Source: Tritrichomonas musculus
Taxonomy: Eukaryota; Parabasalia; Tritrichomonadida; Tritrichomonadidae
Assembly: GCA_039105265.1 (NCBI GenBank)
Contig: JAPFFF010000010.1
Location: 2,790,001-2,854,000 of the forward strand
Length of the DNA: 64,000 bases
Direction of reading: 5' to 3'
The notes under the pieces: generated by a model
Seen by the model: only the letters and a program-made list of their open reading frames with translations
Database searches by the model: none
Told to the model about the DNA's origin: nothing
Part shown: positions 46,517-56,908 of the stretch, in pieces
Layout of the letters: each line of letters begins with the position of its first letter
How positions within the stretch are numbered: position 1 is the first letter of the stretch
Translations under genes and position numbers: made by a program

Positions 46517-46833
46517 ATAAAAATTTTATTTTTGATTTATATAAATGAGTGATACTGGATTAATAGTAGTATAGTATAGGCTGGGATTCATTCTTCACCC
46601 CAGCCTACACTGCTCGCCACCAAGCTCAGGTACACCTTCGCTTGGGCCTCGCTACCCGGCCAAATACCCACTGAAAACCTATCGTAAGTACACACCCTCT
46701 ACTTTCACTATTCCACCAATGTCATTTCCAAGGTATGGAGTAGTTTTTGAGCTTTCTAATGGTGTTTTTTGAATTCTACACCCGAAAATACGATATTTCT
46801 TGTATAGGCACGACCCAAAAATAGATAATATTT
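46517..46833. other. Spacer with Maverick-end-like sequence C
   Basis: At 46565 lies AGTAGTATAGTATAGGC followed by a nine-base-stem hairpin (TAGGCTGGG paired with CCCAGCCTA), taken as the end of Maverick 2. The following 200 bases are GC-richer and hold no supported gene. Confidence 0.5.
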
Positions 46834-49800
46834 TTACAAATCTGGAAATTCAATTTTATTTTCGATGACTTGTAATGTTGTATCTTCAACAACACAATTG
46901 ATTCCTTTTACGTGATTCAACTTCAAATAATAAGGAAATGGATGATTCAAATTATCGGTATAATAAATGACTTCTATCGTATAATGACTTGAACTATCAT
47001 AAGTAACAACTGTCCAAGTTCCATTCTCATTTCGTAATCCAATTCGTCCATCAGGCAGATCCTCGAAATAAACAGCAAGGTTCAAAAATCCACTATTTGC
47101 AATTTCTTTTTGAAAATGAATGAAAGTATATGTATCAAATTCTTCTTGAGTGTAATCATTATCTGTTATTAATCGATGTTCAGTCACTATTTTACAATTC
47201 GCTATAGCGGCCTTTAATGCTGCATTCTCTCTCTCTAAATTTGAAATTTTGCTATTTATCGATACGATACTAGATACATGTTCGCCTACTAGAATAGCTA
47301 AATCTTGTTGAGATTTGGATGTATTATCTATCCTTGTCTTCAATTCTTCATTTTCACTTTTCAGAGCATAATTGGTCAAATCAACCGGTTCAGGAATTTC
47401 ACTTTTCAATGCTATTTTATCTTGCTTCAATATTTTTTCCGCTAATATTAATTTGGTATCAAAAGAGTCTTCCCCGTTATCGATGTAAAAGCACAGACCA
47501 TTACTATCACTTTTATAATAGGTCAAGTTATAGGTTGTTCCATCAATTTCAACATCGACATTAACTCCATCTTCAGTGATAACACCATTATAATCAAACA
47601 AATAATCAAACTCTTTTACAAAGCCATCGTTATTTGATATTGTTCCAACAAGGTGAATTTCCCTAGTCAATTTTATTTTGACTTCCCACGTTCCTGAACT
47701 ATCTTGTACATTTTCAAATGGCACTTCAATAGATTCTTTGTATATCAAATCATTTTTGCTTCGATATTTTGCATCCGCTTCCTCTTTTGTATACAGGTTA
47801 TCCATATTAACCATATTATTTTTTAATTCATCTAATGCTTCATTTACTTCATCAACAGTTGGGAATTCATTTAATGTAGTAGCTAGAGCTGTATCATTCT
47901 TTTCTATCTGCTCATGTAATGTATCTATCTTCTTATGTAAAGCATCTATATCACAAGTATATGCTAAATCATTTGTAGTAAATTCCATTCTTCTTTTTGC
48001 TGTATTCTCTTTGATGCTGATTCCACCAACTCTATGTTTATTTGGGTTTGATATAACAAATGTTTTGTCATTCATAGTGCAGCTAGGAAAATCAGTTGTT
48101 CCTTGGTAATTAATTGTTCCACCAGTAATATTAATAGTAACTATATTCTCTTCATAATCAACATCATTGTATTCACTAACTTTTTGGACCAAAAATCGTG
48201 CTTTGATGGTTCCATCTGTGATAACATCTTCAGCCTCCAAATGGACCTCGCCATTGACATATTTACCAACAACATCTATTACGTCATCTCTAACCAAATC
48301 TGTTGATGACACACTCTTCTCTACAGTAGTCGCTAATGTTTTTATCATTGGTTTCATCGTATGACGGAATCTCTTACACATATCCATTGTTGAAGTTAAT
48401 GTCATGGCTACTTTGGACGGATCATCAAGTTCATCAGTAAAGTTTATTTCATTAACAGGTACATACTCCTCATCGCACCAAGCTATAATATTATTTAGTT
48501 TATCTTTGTTAGATAACGAACGCATCATTCTACTAACTGGAATAGATACCATATCACCAAAGAATACATCAGCTCCAATATCAGGTAGTTCGTCAGTGAG
48601 CTTACCAGCAATATCTTCTACAACATTTGTACCAACATCAGACACCTTGGTTACAGTATTTATTAATTCCCTACCCCCAGTTTGTGCTGCTTTAGATGCA
48701 AATGATAATGCTTTACCAGCAACACCTATACCAGTAGCACCTAATACACAACCAACAGCACCTAAAGCAATACCTATGTTAGCTTTCATATCTACCTTAT
48801 CCACTTCTTTTTGTAAATATTTTGTCTTCGCTGCTTGTTCTGCCATCTCTGAGTTCAATGTCTCTACATTGTTCTTTATATCTTTCACGTCATAAGAAAC
48901 CACATCAACAGTATTTGTAACCATGTTTAGATCTGATCGCATAGTCATAATGTTATCAGCTGTAATTATCTTCGAAGAAGTAATATTGAAGTCCGTATAC
49001 AAAGTTGTGGCTGCATCTGGTCTTGGAGTAATCTCATAAAATTGTTGTTGAATAATGTACTTAAAAGCATTTGTTGTTGGATCCCAGTTAACTTCTTCTA
49101 TAGGATCCGTGTACTGTTGACGTAAATAGAGTTCGATATCTCTAGTCGCTATGTTAATGTTACTGCTGGACCAATAATAGTTAATTTTTTCAATACTATC
49201 TAATTCAGCAATCAAATCTATGTCGTACCCATAATGTTCGTTCTTATGTAGTTCATCCCATCTAAAAGTAAGCCTGTTACTCGCTCCATCAAGTGACATA
49301 TCGTAAACAATTTTGTCTATACGGTTCAACAACGACTCTACCTCTTCTTTATTACTGTTTTGGATCTGTAATTGTAGCGGTAAATAATCGTATCCTTCTT
49401 TAGTATATATCTCTACTGTTGAATCACATCTATCTATTTCTATGCTATGTGCAGAACCATTTGCCTCTGTACCATCTTTGAACAACAACTTTGTAGTGCC
49501 ATTGGCGAACATCACTTTCATGAAATTTTCATTAGTATCATCCAACAACATCTTATTCCATTCACTACGTTTGCATCTGACATAGCATCCACTTGCTCCA
49601 TAATTATTTTTGTTTACACGAAGATATTGCTTACTGCTCTCTATTTTCCCATTGCTACGTCCTTGCATGTTCTCTCCAACCCATTTTGTTCCATCCCATA
49701 TTAGGCTCCATCTATTACCAAAACAGTGTTCAGTAAATGTAAAATTAAGGTTAATGGGTATTGTATAATCATTTGGAATTCGATATATCATCTTGTAGTA

Positions 49801-50475
49801 ATCAACTGAGTCGACATTCACTGTAGTTACGACACTTGGTTTATAAAAGTAATGAACATCTGATTCATACAACTGAAGAGCATTACGCGCATCTATTACA
49901 TCACACTTGACTACTGGCTTCTTCGCAACCATCGAGTCTTGCTTTAGTAAGTACTGTATCGATAGCTCCCCATTCATGTATAATGAATATGGATTCACAC
50001 CGAGTCTAGTATCAAATGCTATAAAGAACTCAGGGCCGAATGTAGTCCAATGCGTGACCATACATTTAAGATCAGTACGACATGTAATACACGGACCTTT
50101 TGCTTGATGATTTTCAACGTATGCAGTAAATTCTTTCACTAGATTGCCTTCATAATCGTATATCACTTCTTTCCTAAGTATGAATTTGAATACGACAGTT
50201 ACGTCAGGAGCAGCTATTATCTTATTTAGTACGTCATTTGACATATTAATTTTCAGGATGTTGTAGTTAGCCATCGACAGTGATTCATCTTTATAGGCTG
50301 TTATGTTCTCATTTTTGATTTCATATTCAGGATAACCTTCTACTTCTTCAAACCAGCTTCCTCCTTGTACATATCCATCCAAATCACTCAGCGTTAATAA
50401 TTCACTTCCTTTCCTAGTAGCATCTCCTACCTTAAATTGTATGTCTCCAATGAATTTTGTTGTCGTCTCGTCCAT
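46834..50475 (-). CDS. Fibre-like protein 2 of Maverick 2
   Basis: 1213 aa, homologous to the second half of the Maverick 1 fibre protein. Shared blocks: RKEVIYDYEGNLVKEF, HYFYKPS, EHCFGNRWSLIWDG, QQFYEITPRPDAATTLYTD, SSKIITADNIMTMRSDLN, a heptad region, a glycine-rich hydrophobic segment at about 560-590 (GIALGAVGCVLGATGIGVAG), LVRDDVIDVVG, GEVHLEAEDVITDGTIKARF and C-terminal coiled coils. It lacks the CIYNKAE-type N-terminal domain of its neighbour. The start is CTTAAATG. It lies 27 bases downstream of the larger fibre-like gene. An attachment role is inferred. Confidence 0.78.
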   Translation of the reverse strand: MDETTTKFIGDIQFKVGDATRKGSELLTLSDLDGYVQGGSWFEEVEGYPEYEIKNENITAYKDESLSMANYNILKINMSNDVLNKIIAAPDVTVVFKFILRKEVIYDYEGNLVKEFTAYVENHQAKGPCITCRTDLKCMVTHWTTFGPEFFIAFDTRLGVNPYSLYMNGELSIQYLLKQDSMVAKKPVVKCDVIDARNALQLYESDVHYFYKPSVVTTVNVDSVDYYKMIYRIPNDYTIPINLNFTFTEHCFGNRWSLIWDGTKWVGENMQGRSNGKIESSKQYLRVNKNNYGASGCYVRCKRSEWNKMLLDDTNENFMKVMFANGTTKLLFKDGTEANGSAHSIEIDRCDSTVEIYTKEGYDYLPLQLQIQNSNKEEVESLLNRIDKIVYDMSLDGASNRLTFRWDELHKNEHYGYDIDLIAELDSIEKINYYWSSSNINIATRDIELYLRQQYTDPIEEVNWDPTTNAFKYIIQQQFYEITPRPDAATTLYTDFNITSSKIITADNIMTMRSDLNMVTNTVDVVSYDVKDIKNNVETLNSEMAEQAAKTKYLQKEVDKVDMKANIGIALGAVGCVLGATGIGVAGKALSFASKAAQTGGRELINTVTKVSDVGTNVVEDIAGKLTDELPDIGADVFFGDMVSIPVSRMMRSLSNKDKLNNIIAWCDEEYVPVNEINFTDELDDPSKVAMTLTSTMDMCKRFRHTMKPMIKTLATTVEKSVSSTDLVRDDVIDVVGKYVNGEVHLEAEDVITDGTIKARFLVQKVSEYNDVDYEENIVTINITGGTINYQGTTDFPSCTMNDKTFVISNPNKHRVGGISIKENTAKRRMEFTTNDLAYTCDIDALHKKIDTLHEQIEKNDTALATTLNEFPTVDEVNEALDELKNNMVNMDNLYTKEEADAKYRSKNDLIYKESIEVPFENVQDSSGTWEVKIKLTREIHLVGTISNNDGFVKEFDYLFDYNGVITEDGVNVDVEIDGTTYNLTYYKSDSNGLCFYIDNGEDSFDTKLILAEKILKQDKIALKSEIPEPVDLTNYALKSENEELKTRIDNTSKSQQDLAILVGEHVSSIVSINSKISNLERENAALKAAIANCKIVTEHRLITDNDYTQEEFDTYTFIHFQKEIANSGFLNLAVYFEDLPDGRIGLRNENGTWTVVTYDSSSHYTIEVIYYTDNLNHPFPYYLKLNHVKGINCVVEDTTLQVIENKIEFPDL

Positions 50476-50502
50476 TTAAGTCCAAAAAAATAATTCTCTA
50501 TT

Positions 50503-53500
50503 CTACTCTATATTTGCGCACTTCTTCTCTAATGTAGCAAGTCTTGTCTCAAGAGTATCAATATATGCATCCTTCTGGTCTATCATTTCCTTCACTTCTG
50601 CTTTAGTAATATAAGCAGTCATATCTATATCTTCTAATGGATGCTTATTATCGAGTTCTTTTATTTTCTCGCACATGAATGCTATTGTACCCTTTAAAGT
50701 ATCGCGATATGTCTTTGCAATATTAATACATGTATCAAATGAAACCATCATCTTATCAGCATCCTTCATTGTTATTTCAAGTTCAGGTTCATCATCTGTT
50801 TCTTCATGATATGCCCATGCAAGAATCTTTTCTAATACATCTTCCTCTGCTAATGTCTCTGGGTTATCATTACGACGGAACCAACTTGGAATATTAAATA
50901 ATCCTATTCTATTTGCTACATATGCTTCTGCTGCTACTCCTGCTATAGCTGCTGCATCACCAGGATGATGTCTAACAAACTGCCATTGACCATGTAAGAA
51001 CCTTCTAGCAACATAACCTACTGCTCCCATAATAACCTGGGTAGTTGCACTTATAACACCATCTTGTTGGTACATTTCTATCACTCCATTCACAATATTA
51101 ATTACATGTAGTCTTCTTCTATCTATTGTAGCAACTACATTTCCATTATATAGTACTTGTGTTATTTCTTCACCAGTTGTTTCATCTAATGTGTCATTAA
51201 AAGCTAAAAGATTACCATGAGAATAAATATTATCCATTAGTTCTCCTCTTTGTTCATCACTCATTTGTTCTATCATTCTTGCTGTTATTGCTGGTGTTGT
51301 TCCTGGTACTGTCCAAGTATCTGTTGTGGCAACAAGGTCATAATGCTGATATCTAACTCCATTTGCATTGACTTCTATTTGTGAATTTATTCCAACAAAT
51401 CGTACTTGACCTCCACTAATATTTGCTGTTGTTGGAGCAGAATAATCAATAGTAGCAACAATTGGGTCAATAGTCTCTCCTCTATGGTCAATAATATTTA
51501 TCCATGCTTCCATTGTTTGGTCATTCAAGTAAGGTTCTAAACCAATATCTCCATTTTGAACAAATGGTAAATTTAGTCTATCTTGCATCGATAATTGTTC
51601 AATATCTCTCGCTGTGTATGTTGTTCCTTCCCATTCTATTGACCAATTATTATCAGTAGCTCTATGTATTCTATCTGTCATCTCAATATCAGCTGGTCTT
51701 ATTAGAGTCCTTCGTTGAAATACATTATTATGGATAATGAGTTGGTCATTATAAAACAAATCATATACATTAAACCACTCTCTTCCATGATATTGGATAC
51801 GTAAGATATCAGGATGATTAGCAACTAATGCATTTCGTTCTTCTCTTGTCATATCTGCAATATCTTCTAAGGTATACTGAGTTCCAGCAATATCAATAAC
51901 AGGAACTTGATTCCTAAGTGCAATCGTAGTTGATGCCGTATTTGTCATTGTAGTCTGTGGTACAGTTATATCTGTTCGAATCTCATCTGTTTCATCTGTA
52001 ACAACTTGTGGCTGAACTTCTCTATGAGTTCTCACTAATGATTGTTCAGTGGTTGTGATAGTATTAGTTGCATTATCAGTATCATTATCAGTTATTGTAA
52101 TCGAGGATGAATTAATGTTTAATGTCTCAGTCCCATTTGTATCTGGTCTATTTCTAAAGAAGTGTAAGACATTCGAACCAAGTGTAGCAATAGCATTTCC
52201 TAACTGAGTTAGCGCGTGTGTTGTCGAAAGGACAACCTGTGTAGCTGAGAATGTTGAAATAGCTCCAGCAATAGGATTTTGAACAGTTGTTGTTATTGGC
52301 AAAAATCTTTCCATAGTCATCTTATCAGCCTTCAAATCAACATTCACCAAAAACTTACCTTGAAAGCCACTACCTCCATCACCTGGATAACCACCACCTC
52401 CACCTCCTCCACCATTTCCTCCTGGGCCTGCTGGGAATGGTGTTGTTTGATATGTATTAATATTTACTGAGTTGTTTGCCATCTTTAATGTTGATAGCGC
52501 ACCTGCAAGTGCAAGACCCATACCAACTATGCTTAATACGGTATCAGCTACAGATAGTACATCCCTTAAAGTCTTTGTATATTCATTATATACTGCTTGA
52601 ATTCTTTCTTTTTCAACTAGGTTATCAACAATTTGCTTTAACAAAAGATATTCGTAACCTAAAGTATCAACAGTACCACCAACCACATTTAAGTCTCTTC
52701 TCATTGTCATGATATTATCAGCCCATATAATCTTTGATGAATATATATTTAAATCTGTTGATATGGTCGAACAGTTTCTTGGGTCTGGCTCAACTTCATA
52801 AAATTGCTGACGAATAATTACGTCAAATGGATTAATGTTTAAACCTTCTTGATTAAAAAATTCTTTGTTGATGTATATTCGAATATTTTTATGGTTGAAT
52901 CCTTCAATAATTTTAACCGAATGTCTTTTTGTTCGATAATATTTAAATAGTTCAATACATGGATTATCTCCATACACATTCATTAAACCAGTTAATACTG
53001 CTCCACTTGCAAGATTGCAATCCCATTGTAAAGTTGTTATTTCTCCATTAATATCTAAATCAACAATGACATATAGACCATTTGTTGCAATAACTTCATC
53101 TGGTTTACCCACCATAATATAAGCTCTATCCAAAGTAGCACCATTTTCATTAAATTTCTCAAAGCTATAATCATTAGTATGTGCTGTTATATTTTTCTTA
53201 GCCTCTGTTCCATCTGTCTTAATAACCCTCCAATTCGTGAGATATGGGTAAAGTATTTCTGCAAAATTAAGTGATGAGTGGTCATCAGGCATATCTGGGT
53301 AAACAGTTTCTTTAAGCAATTTAGACATTATATCAGTATGTTTCACAATAAACTCGATTGTACCTGTTTTATTTTTCGACTTGAACAATTTAGGTAAAAT
53401 ATTATTAACACAATTATCTCCCATCCATGAATGACCATCCCATGTTAATTCCCAATTATTTCCAAATAGATAATCCTTGAACCGAAATACTAAATTTAAT

Positions 53501-55788
53501 GGTATCTCATAATCAGGGTCAATATCCCATCTCATACAATAATAATTGGATTCTTCATATACCTGAGATGGTCTATATAAATATAATTGATCTGATTCCT
53601 TCAAGGTAAAATACTTGGAGTCAGTTGATGGAGTAGAGGGAACAACTTCATAGATTGCTTGATATTTGGAGACCAATGAGTTATATTGATTTCGAAATAC
53701 TTCTAATATATCATCATCAATCTCAATTACAATTTTATTTCCATCAGGGTCAACAATATCAAAGCTATTTTCATCATCAGTATTAACAACGTCATTATCA
53801 TCAACTTCAAGTGTACGAGCATGAGGAGCAGGAGGATGTCGTGTAATCTTATTTAAAATCCATTGGGCACCTCTTCCTATTGGTTCGAAAAGGGCAGCTA
53901 TTAGAATTACACATAAACAAAATGCCCCAACGCCTAAACCCCCAGCGATTGCATATACAAGTATTACATAAACATACAGAATTAAATCAGAATAACCTCC
54001 TATATATTGCCAAAATTGAGCATCTATCCAATTTCCGCCTATCTGTATAATATTATTAACTAAATTTGGGTAGTTCATGATAAAATCAACTATGAAGTGC
54101 CATAAGTTGCTCCAAAATAATGTAAATGAGCTATATGCTATTTTAATCATTCGAATTCCTTCATTCTTTAATTCATCAATTTTGTTATTAAGTCTTGGTG
54201 TCAATTCTTTTATCTCATCAATGACCTGATGCAAATCTACATCCTTAAAGTCAGCATCTGCATCTTCTCCTCCAATATAAAAGATTACCCCCACTTTTTC
54301 ATTATCTTTAACAGCTTCATATGCAATATCCACAATACTATCAATACCATACCAGATAAAATAAAATAAGTTATATATAATCTTCATAAATTCTTTTGTC
54401 GCAAAAGCAATTGTTTTATAAGTTAATTTAATAGGCTGTTTAGCAAGAGATAGGGTAGTTGAAATGATATTATACAATAAGTCTTTTATCCATCCTATTG
54501 TCTTTTTACTATATAACCAATACTTAGATACATTGATTGTGAGTTCTTCTGGTTCTATTATTTTTGGAATCTTATTTTCTTCGAGTTTCTTTAATTCATC
54601 AGTAGTGGGAATTTCATAAACCATATCATCTTGGTTAACTAACTCCTTTGGTGGCTCAGTTGGAGTAGGTGTAGGCGTAGGTTCAGGTGTAGGTTCAGGT
54701 GTAGGAGTAGGAGTAGGTTCAGGTGTAGGAGTAGGAGTTGTTTCATCAATTTCTATTTTAACCTCATGTATTTCAGGTTCACCAGTTGTTTTATTAATTA
54801 AGCACATAGAAGTATTTCCACCTGTTAAGTTCAAGAGGGTCTCATAACTTATGGTTTGATCATTTAACGCATCTATCCATTTAGTAATATTAGCAGCTGT
54901 TGTATTTGTTTTATTAACAAAGTCTTTCATGTTAGTTATGTTAGTCTCATTGACATCATAGGTAGTTTCATTAGTAGTTTCATTAACCTTTTCATCAACA
55001 TATTTAACAGGTTCTACCTCAGTAAAATTAACAGTATTATTTGCTATCCATTTAGATATATTTTCATTACTTGTACTTATATCTTGTATTATAGCGTCCA
55101 TACTTTCTGGTTTCTTGTCCTCCGTTTCATAAGTTAAGGCTTGAGTAGTTTTATCTACATGTTCAACAATTATTTTTAAATCAGATAGTTTAGACCAATC
55201 GATACTAGGTGCAATTGCATTATTTACATCATCTATATTTTTAATCATTAAGTTCATTACATTTAGCATACCTTGATGATTCTGTGTAAGTGCTTCTATT
55301 AGTTTCTTGTGTGTACTAACATCATATGATTCTGTTATTATTTCTTTATCATTTACCTCACCTGTAAAATAGTTTAATGTAGCACCAGGTGCAATACCAG
55401 AATCTACGTCATCCTTCATTTTAGCTAGAAAGGTATGTAAATTAGTAGCACTATCTCGTAGTCTTTCATAGAGCTTATTGAAGCTTGCACAATATTGTAT
55501 TTTTGGTGTCAGTGTACCGTCAGTATTCCATGTATAAATACCTTTCCCTGCCATAAGATTAAGCGCACCAAAGTTTTCGAATCCATTTTTTTCGAAATAA
55601 TCACCAACTATTTTTTCATCTATTTCAGCTTTGTTGTAGATACAATTAAATTGCACCATTTCGCCAGGTTCAATAGTGTTTTCGATGTTTAGTCGTTTAC
55701 CATCTTCTTCATCAATAGTGATTTCTATATCATTTGATTTGAGTTTATATGCTTCCTTGCTCTTTGCAGAATACAGTGCCAAAGACAT
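50503..55788 (-). CDS. Giant fibre-like protein 1 of Maverick 2, with membrane segments
   Basis: About 1761 aa from MSLALYSAKSKEAYKLKS; upstream frame extension has no ATG. The N-terminal 70 residues match the Maverick 1 fibre protein. The first 400 residues are rich in N-x-T sequons (NETTNETTYDVNETNIT) and end in a T-P-E-P-T-P stalk. Two or more strongly hydrophobic stretches follow; the clearest, at about 604-640, is ILYVYVILVYAIAGGLGVGA followed by FCLCVILIAALF. The shared block (LFGNNWELTWDG, QQFYEVEPDP, SSKIIWADNIMTMRRDLNVV) and a glycine-rich segment follow, then a unique region and a C-terminal coiled coil. It suggests a glycosylated, membrane-linked attachment protein (inference). Confidence 0.78.
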   Translation of the reverse strand: MSLALYSAKSKEAYKLKSNDIEITIDEEDGKRLNIENTIEPGEMVQFNCIYNKAEIDEKIVGDYFEKNGFENFGALNLMAGKGIYTWNTDGTLTPKIQYCASFNKLYERLRDSATNLHTFLAKMKDDVDSGIAPGATLNYFTGEVNDKEIITESYDVSTHKKLIEALTQNHQGMLNVMNLMIKNIDDVNNAIAPSIDWSKLSDLKIIVEHVDKTTQALTYETEDKKPESMDAIIQDISTSNENISKWIANNTVNFTEVEPVKYVDEKVNETTNETTYDVNETNITNMKDFVNKTNTTAANITKWIDALNDQTISYETLLNLTGGNTSMCLINKTTGEPEIHEVKIEIDETTPTPTPEPTPTPTPEPTPEPTPTPTPTEPPKELVNQDDMVYEIPTTDELKKLEENKIPKIIEPEELTINVSKYWLYSKKTIGWIKDLLYNIISTTLSLAKQPIKLTYKTIAFATKEFMKIIYNLFYFIWYGIDSIVDIAYEAVKDNEKVGVIFYIGGEDADADFKDVDLHQVIDEIKELTPRLNNKIDELKNEGIRMIKIAYSSFTLFWSNLWHFIVDFIMNYPNLVNNIIQIGGNWIDAQFWQYIGGYSDLILYVYVILVYAIAGGLGVGAFCLCVILIAALFEPIGRGAQWILNKITRHPPAPHARTLEVDDNDVVNTDDENSFDIVDPDGNKIVIEIDDDILEVFRNQYNSLVSKYQAIYEVVPSTPSTDSKYFTLKESDQLYLYRPSQVYEESNYYCMRWDIDPDYEIPLNLVFRFKDYLFGNNWELTWDGHSWMGDNCVNNILPKLFKSKNKTGTIEFIVKHTDIMSKLLKETVYPDMPDDHSSLNFAEILYPYLTNWRVIKTDGTEAKKNITAHTNDYSFEKFNENGATLDRAYIMVGKPDEVIATNGLYVIVDLDINGEITTLQWDCNLASGAVLTGLMNVYGDNPCIELFKYYRTKRHSVKIIEGFNHKNIRIYINKEFFNQEGLNINPFDVIIRQQFYEVEPDPRNCSTISTDLNIYSSKIIWADNIMTMRRDLNVVGGTVDTLGYEYLLLKQIVDNLVEKERIQAVYNEYTKTLRDVLSVADTVLSIVGMGLALAGALSTLKMANNSVNINTYQTTPFPAGPGGNGGGGGGGGYPGDGGSGFQGKFLVNVDLKADKMTMERFLPITTTVQNPIAGAISTFSATQVVLSTTHALTQLGNAIATLGSNVLHFFRNRPDTNGTETLNINSSSITITDNDTDNATNTITTTEQSLVRTHREVQPQVVTDETDEIRTDITVPQTTMTNTASTTIALRNQVPVIDIAGTQYTLEDIADMTREERNALVANHPDILRIQYHGREWFNVYDLFYNDQLIIHNNVFQRRTLIRPADIEMTDRIHRATDNNWSIEWEGTTYTARDIEQLSMQDRLNLPFVQNGDIGLEPYLNDQTMEAWINIIDHRGETIDPIVATIDYSAPTTANISGGQVRFVGINSQIEVNANGVRYQHYDLVATTDTWTVPGTTPAITARMIEQMSDEQRGELMDNIYSHGNLLAFNDTLDETTGEEITQVLYNGNVVATIDRRRLHVINIVNGVIEMYQQDGVISATTQVIMGAVGYVARRFLHGQWQFVRHHPGDAAAIAGVAAEAYVANRIGLFNIPSWFRRNDNPETLAEEDVLEKILAWAYHEETDDEPELEITMKDADKMMVSFDTCINIAKTYRDTLKGTIAFMCEKIKELDNKHPLEDIDMTAYITKAEVKEMIDQKDAYIDTLETRLATLEKKCANIE

Positions 55789-55806
55789 TTTATCAGAAAT
55801 TAAATT

Positions 55807-56537
55807 ATGTTGTATAGTGTTCAGAGTCAACCAGGTAATTACAATACGGTAAGACTTAATATTGATATCCCATGGAAATGTCCATACGTGAAGTACTATG
55901 TTTCATCTATTAATACCAAAGCCAACATATTAATGACAACTGCGGAAGATTATTTAATATTTACTACATCAAAGAGTGAGGTACGAATTGATTTTGAGGA
56001 GATGTATACCTATTCATTTGGATATCTAGTCAAATTTCTAAATTCTCGTCAGACTACTATCACCTTCAAGAATATCAATAACAGAACCATATCATTAACA
56101 CCTACTGAAAATATTACATTCAAGGAAGGAAGTCATAGAGCAAAATTGATTACTGGTTTGTTCAACTGCAAGGAATTTGATGTAAAAGCTAATGAAGAAA
56201 AAAATGTACCTGATCTACCTATACTTGATTTTGCCAATAAGTTGTATTTAGTTTCATTACAGGGGTAGCAACTCATTCATCAATTGGAGACCAAGAATAT
56301 ACCCCAAGTATCCTTGCAAACATTGACACAATGATAATGGATCAAGAGGCAATGATAGTTAACTATGACATGACTAAGCCAATAAAAATAAAAGTTAATA
56401 CGGATTCATTAAAATATTTGGAAATGAGATTAGTTGATTTCATGTTTCAACCAGTAATATTAAAATCTCCTCTCTTCATTACCTTAAAAATAAAACCAAG
56501 CCAAGAGGCTGATATATATGACATCCTTACTAAATGA
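55807..56537 (+). pseudogene. Penton-like minor capsid gene of Maverick 2, broken
   Basis: A fossil homologue of the Maverick 1 penton gene: it starts MLYSVQSQPGNYNTVRLN and shares IPWKCPYVKYYVSSI, KLYLVSLQG and the C-terminal LRLVDF/LKSPLFITLKIKPS style. It is broken, with about one break. The position is conserved, divergent from the giant fibre gene with start codons 18 bases apart. Confidence 0.75.
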
Positions 56538-56853
56538 TAGCTCTGGGACAATGATATTGGATATAAGTCCTAATAATATATATCATTTCATTCACATTCC
56601 CAACAAAGTACTCATTACCTATAAATGCGGTTCCATCTCTTGTTGTTGCTCTCTTATAATTTTCTTCAAATATTGTTATTAATTCTTTTTCCACTTTTAC
56701 TGAATCACTTACTGCTTCAATTATATATACTTCGCTGTCTTTTGGATATTGTCCCATTCTTGTTGCAATCTTATTTGTTCTACCAATTTTGTATACAGGT
56801 TGATTAGAATAAGAAAATTCCCTTTCACGAATCAAATATATGTATTCTACCAT
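56530..56853 (-). CDS. GIY-YIG-type (T5orf172/MUG113) nuclease-like protein
   Basis: 107 aa: EYIYLIREREF (the GIY strand equivalent), then VYKIGRT (the YIG equivalent with the catalytic Arg region) and the later EKELITIFEENYKRAT, fitting the T5orf172/MUG113 branch of GIY-YIG proteins common in giant viruses, phages and Polinton-like elements. Such domains cut DNA with a single metal ion; the role in Mavericks is not established. It overlaps the penton gene end by a few bases and ends up convergent with it. Maverick 1 has an HNH protein instead. Confidence 0.8.
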   Translation of the reverse strand: MVEYIYLIREREFSYSNQPVYKIGRTNKIATRMGQYPKDSEVYIIEAVSDSVKVEKELITIFEENYKRATTRDGTAFIGNEYFVGNVNEMIYIIRTYIQYHCPRAII

Positions 56854-56908
56854 TTTAGGGTTAATAAATATTTAGCGTGATATTTTTTTATTTCTTATTT
56901 ACACTTAA

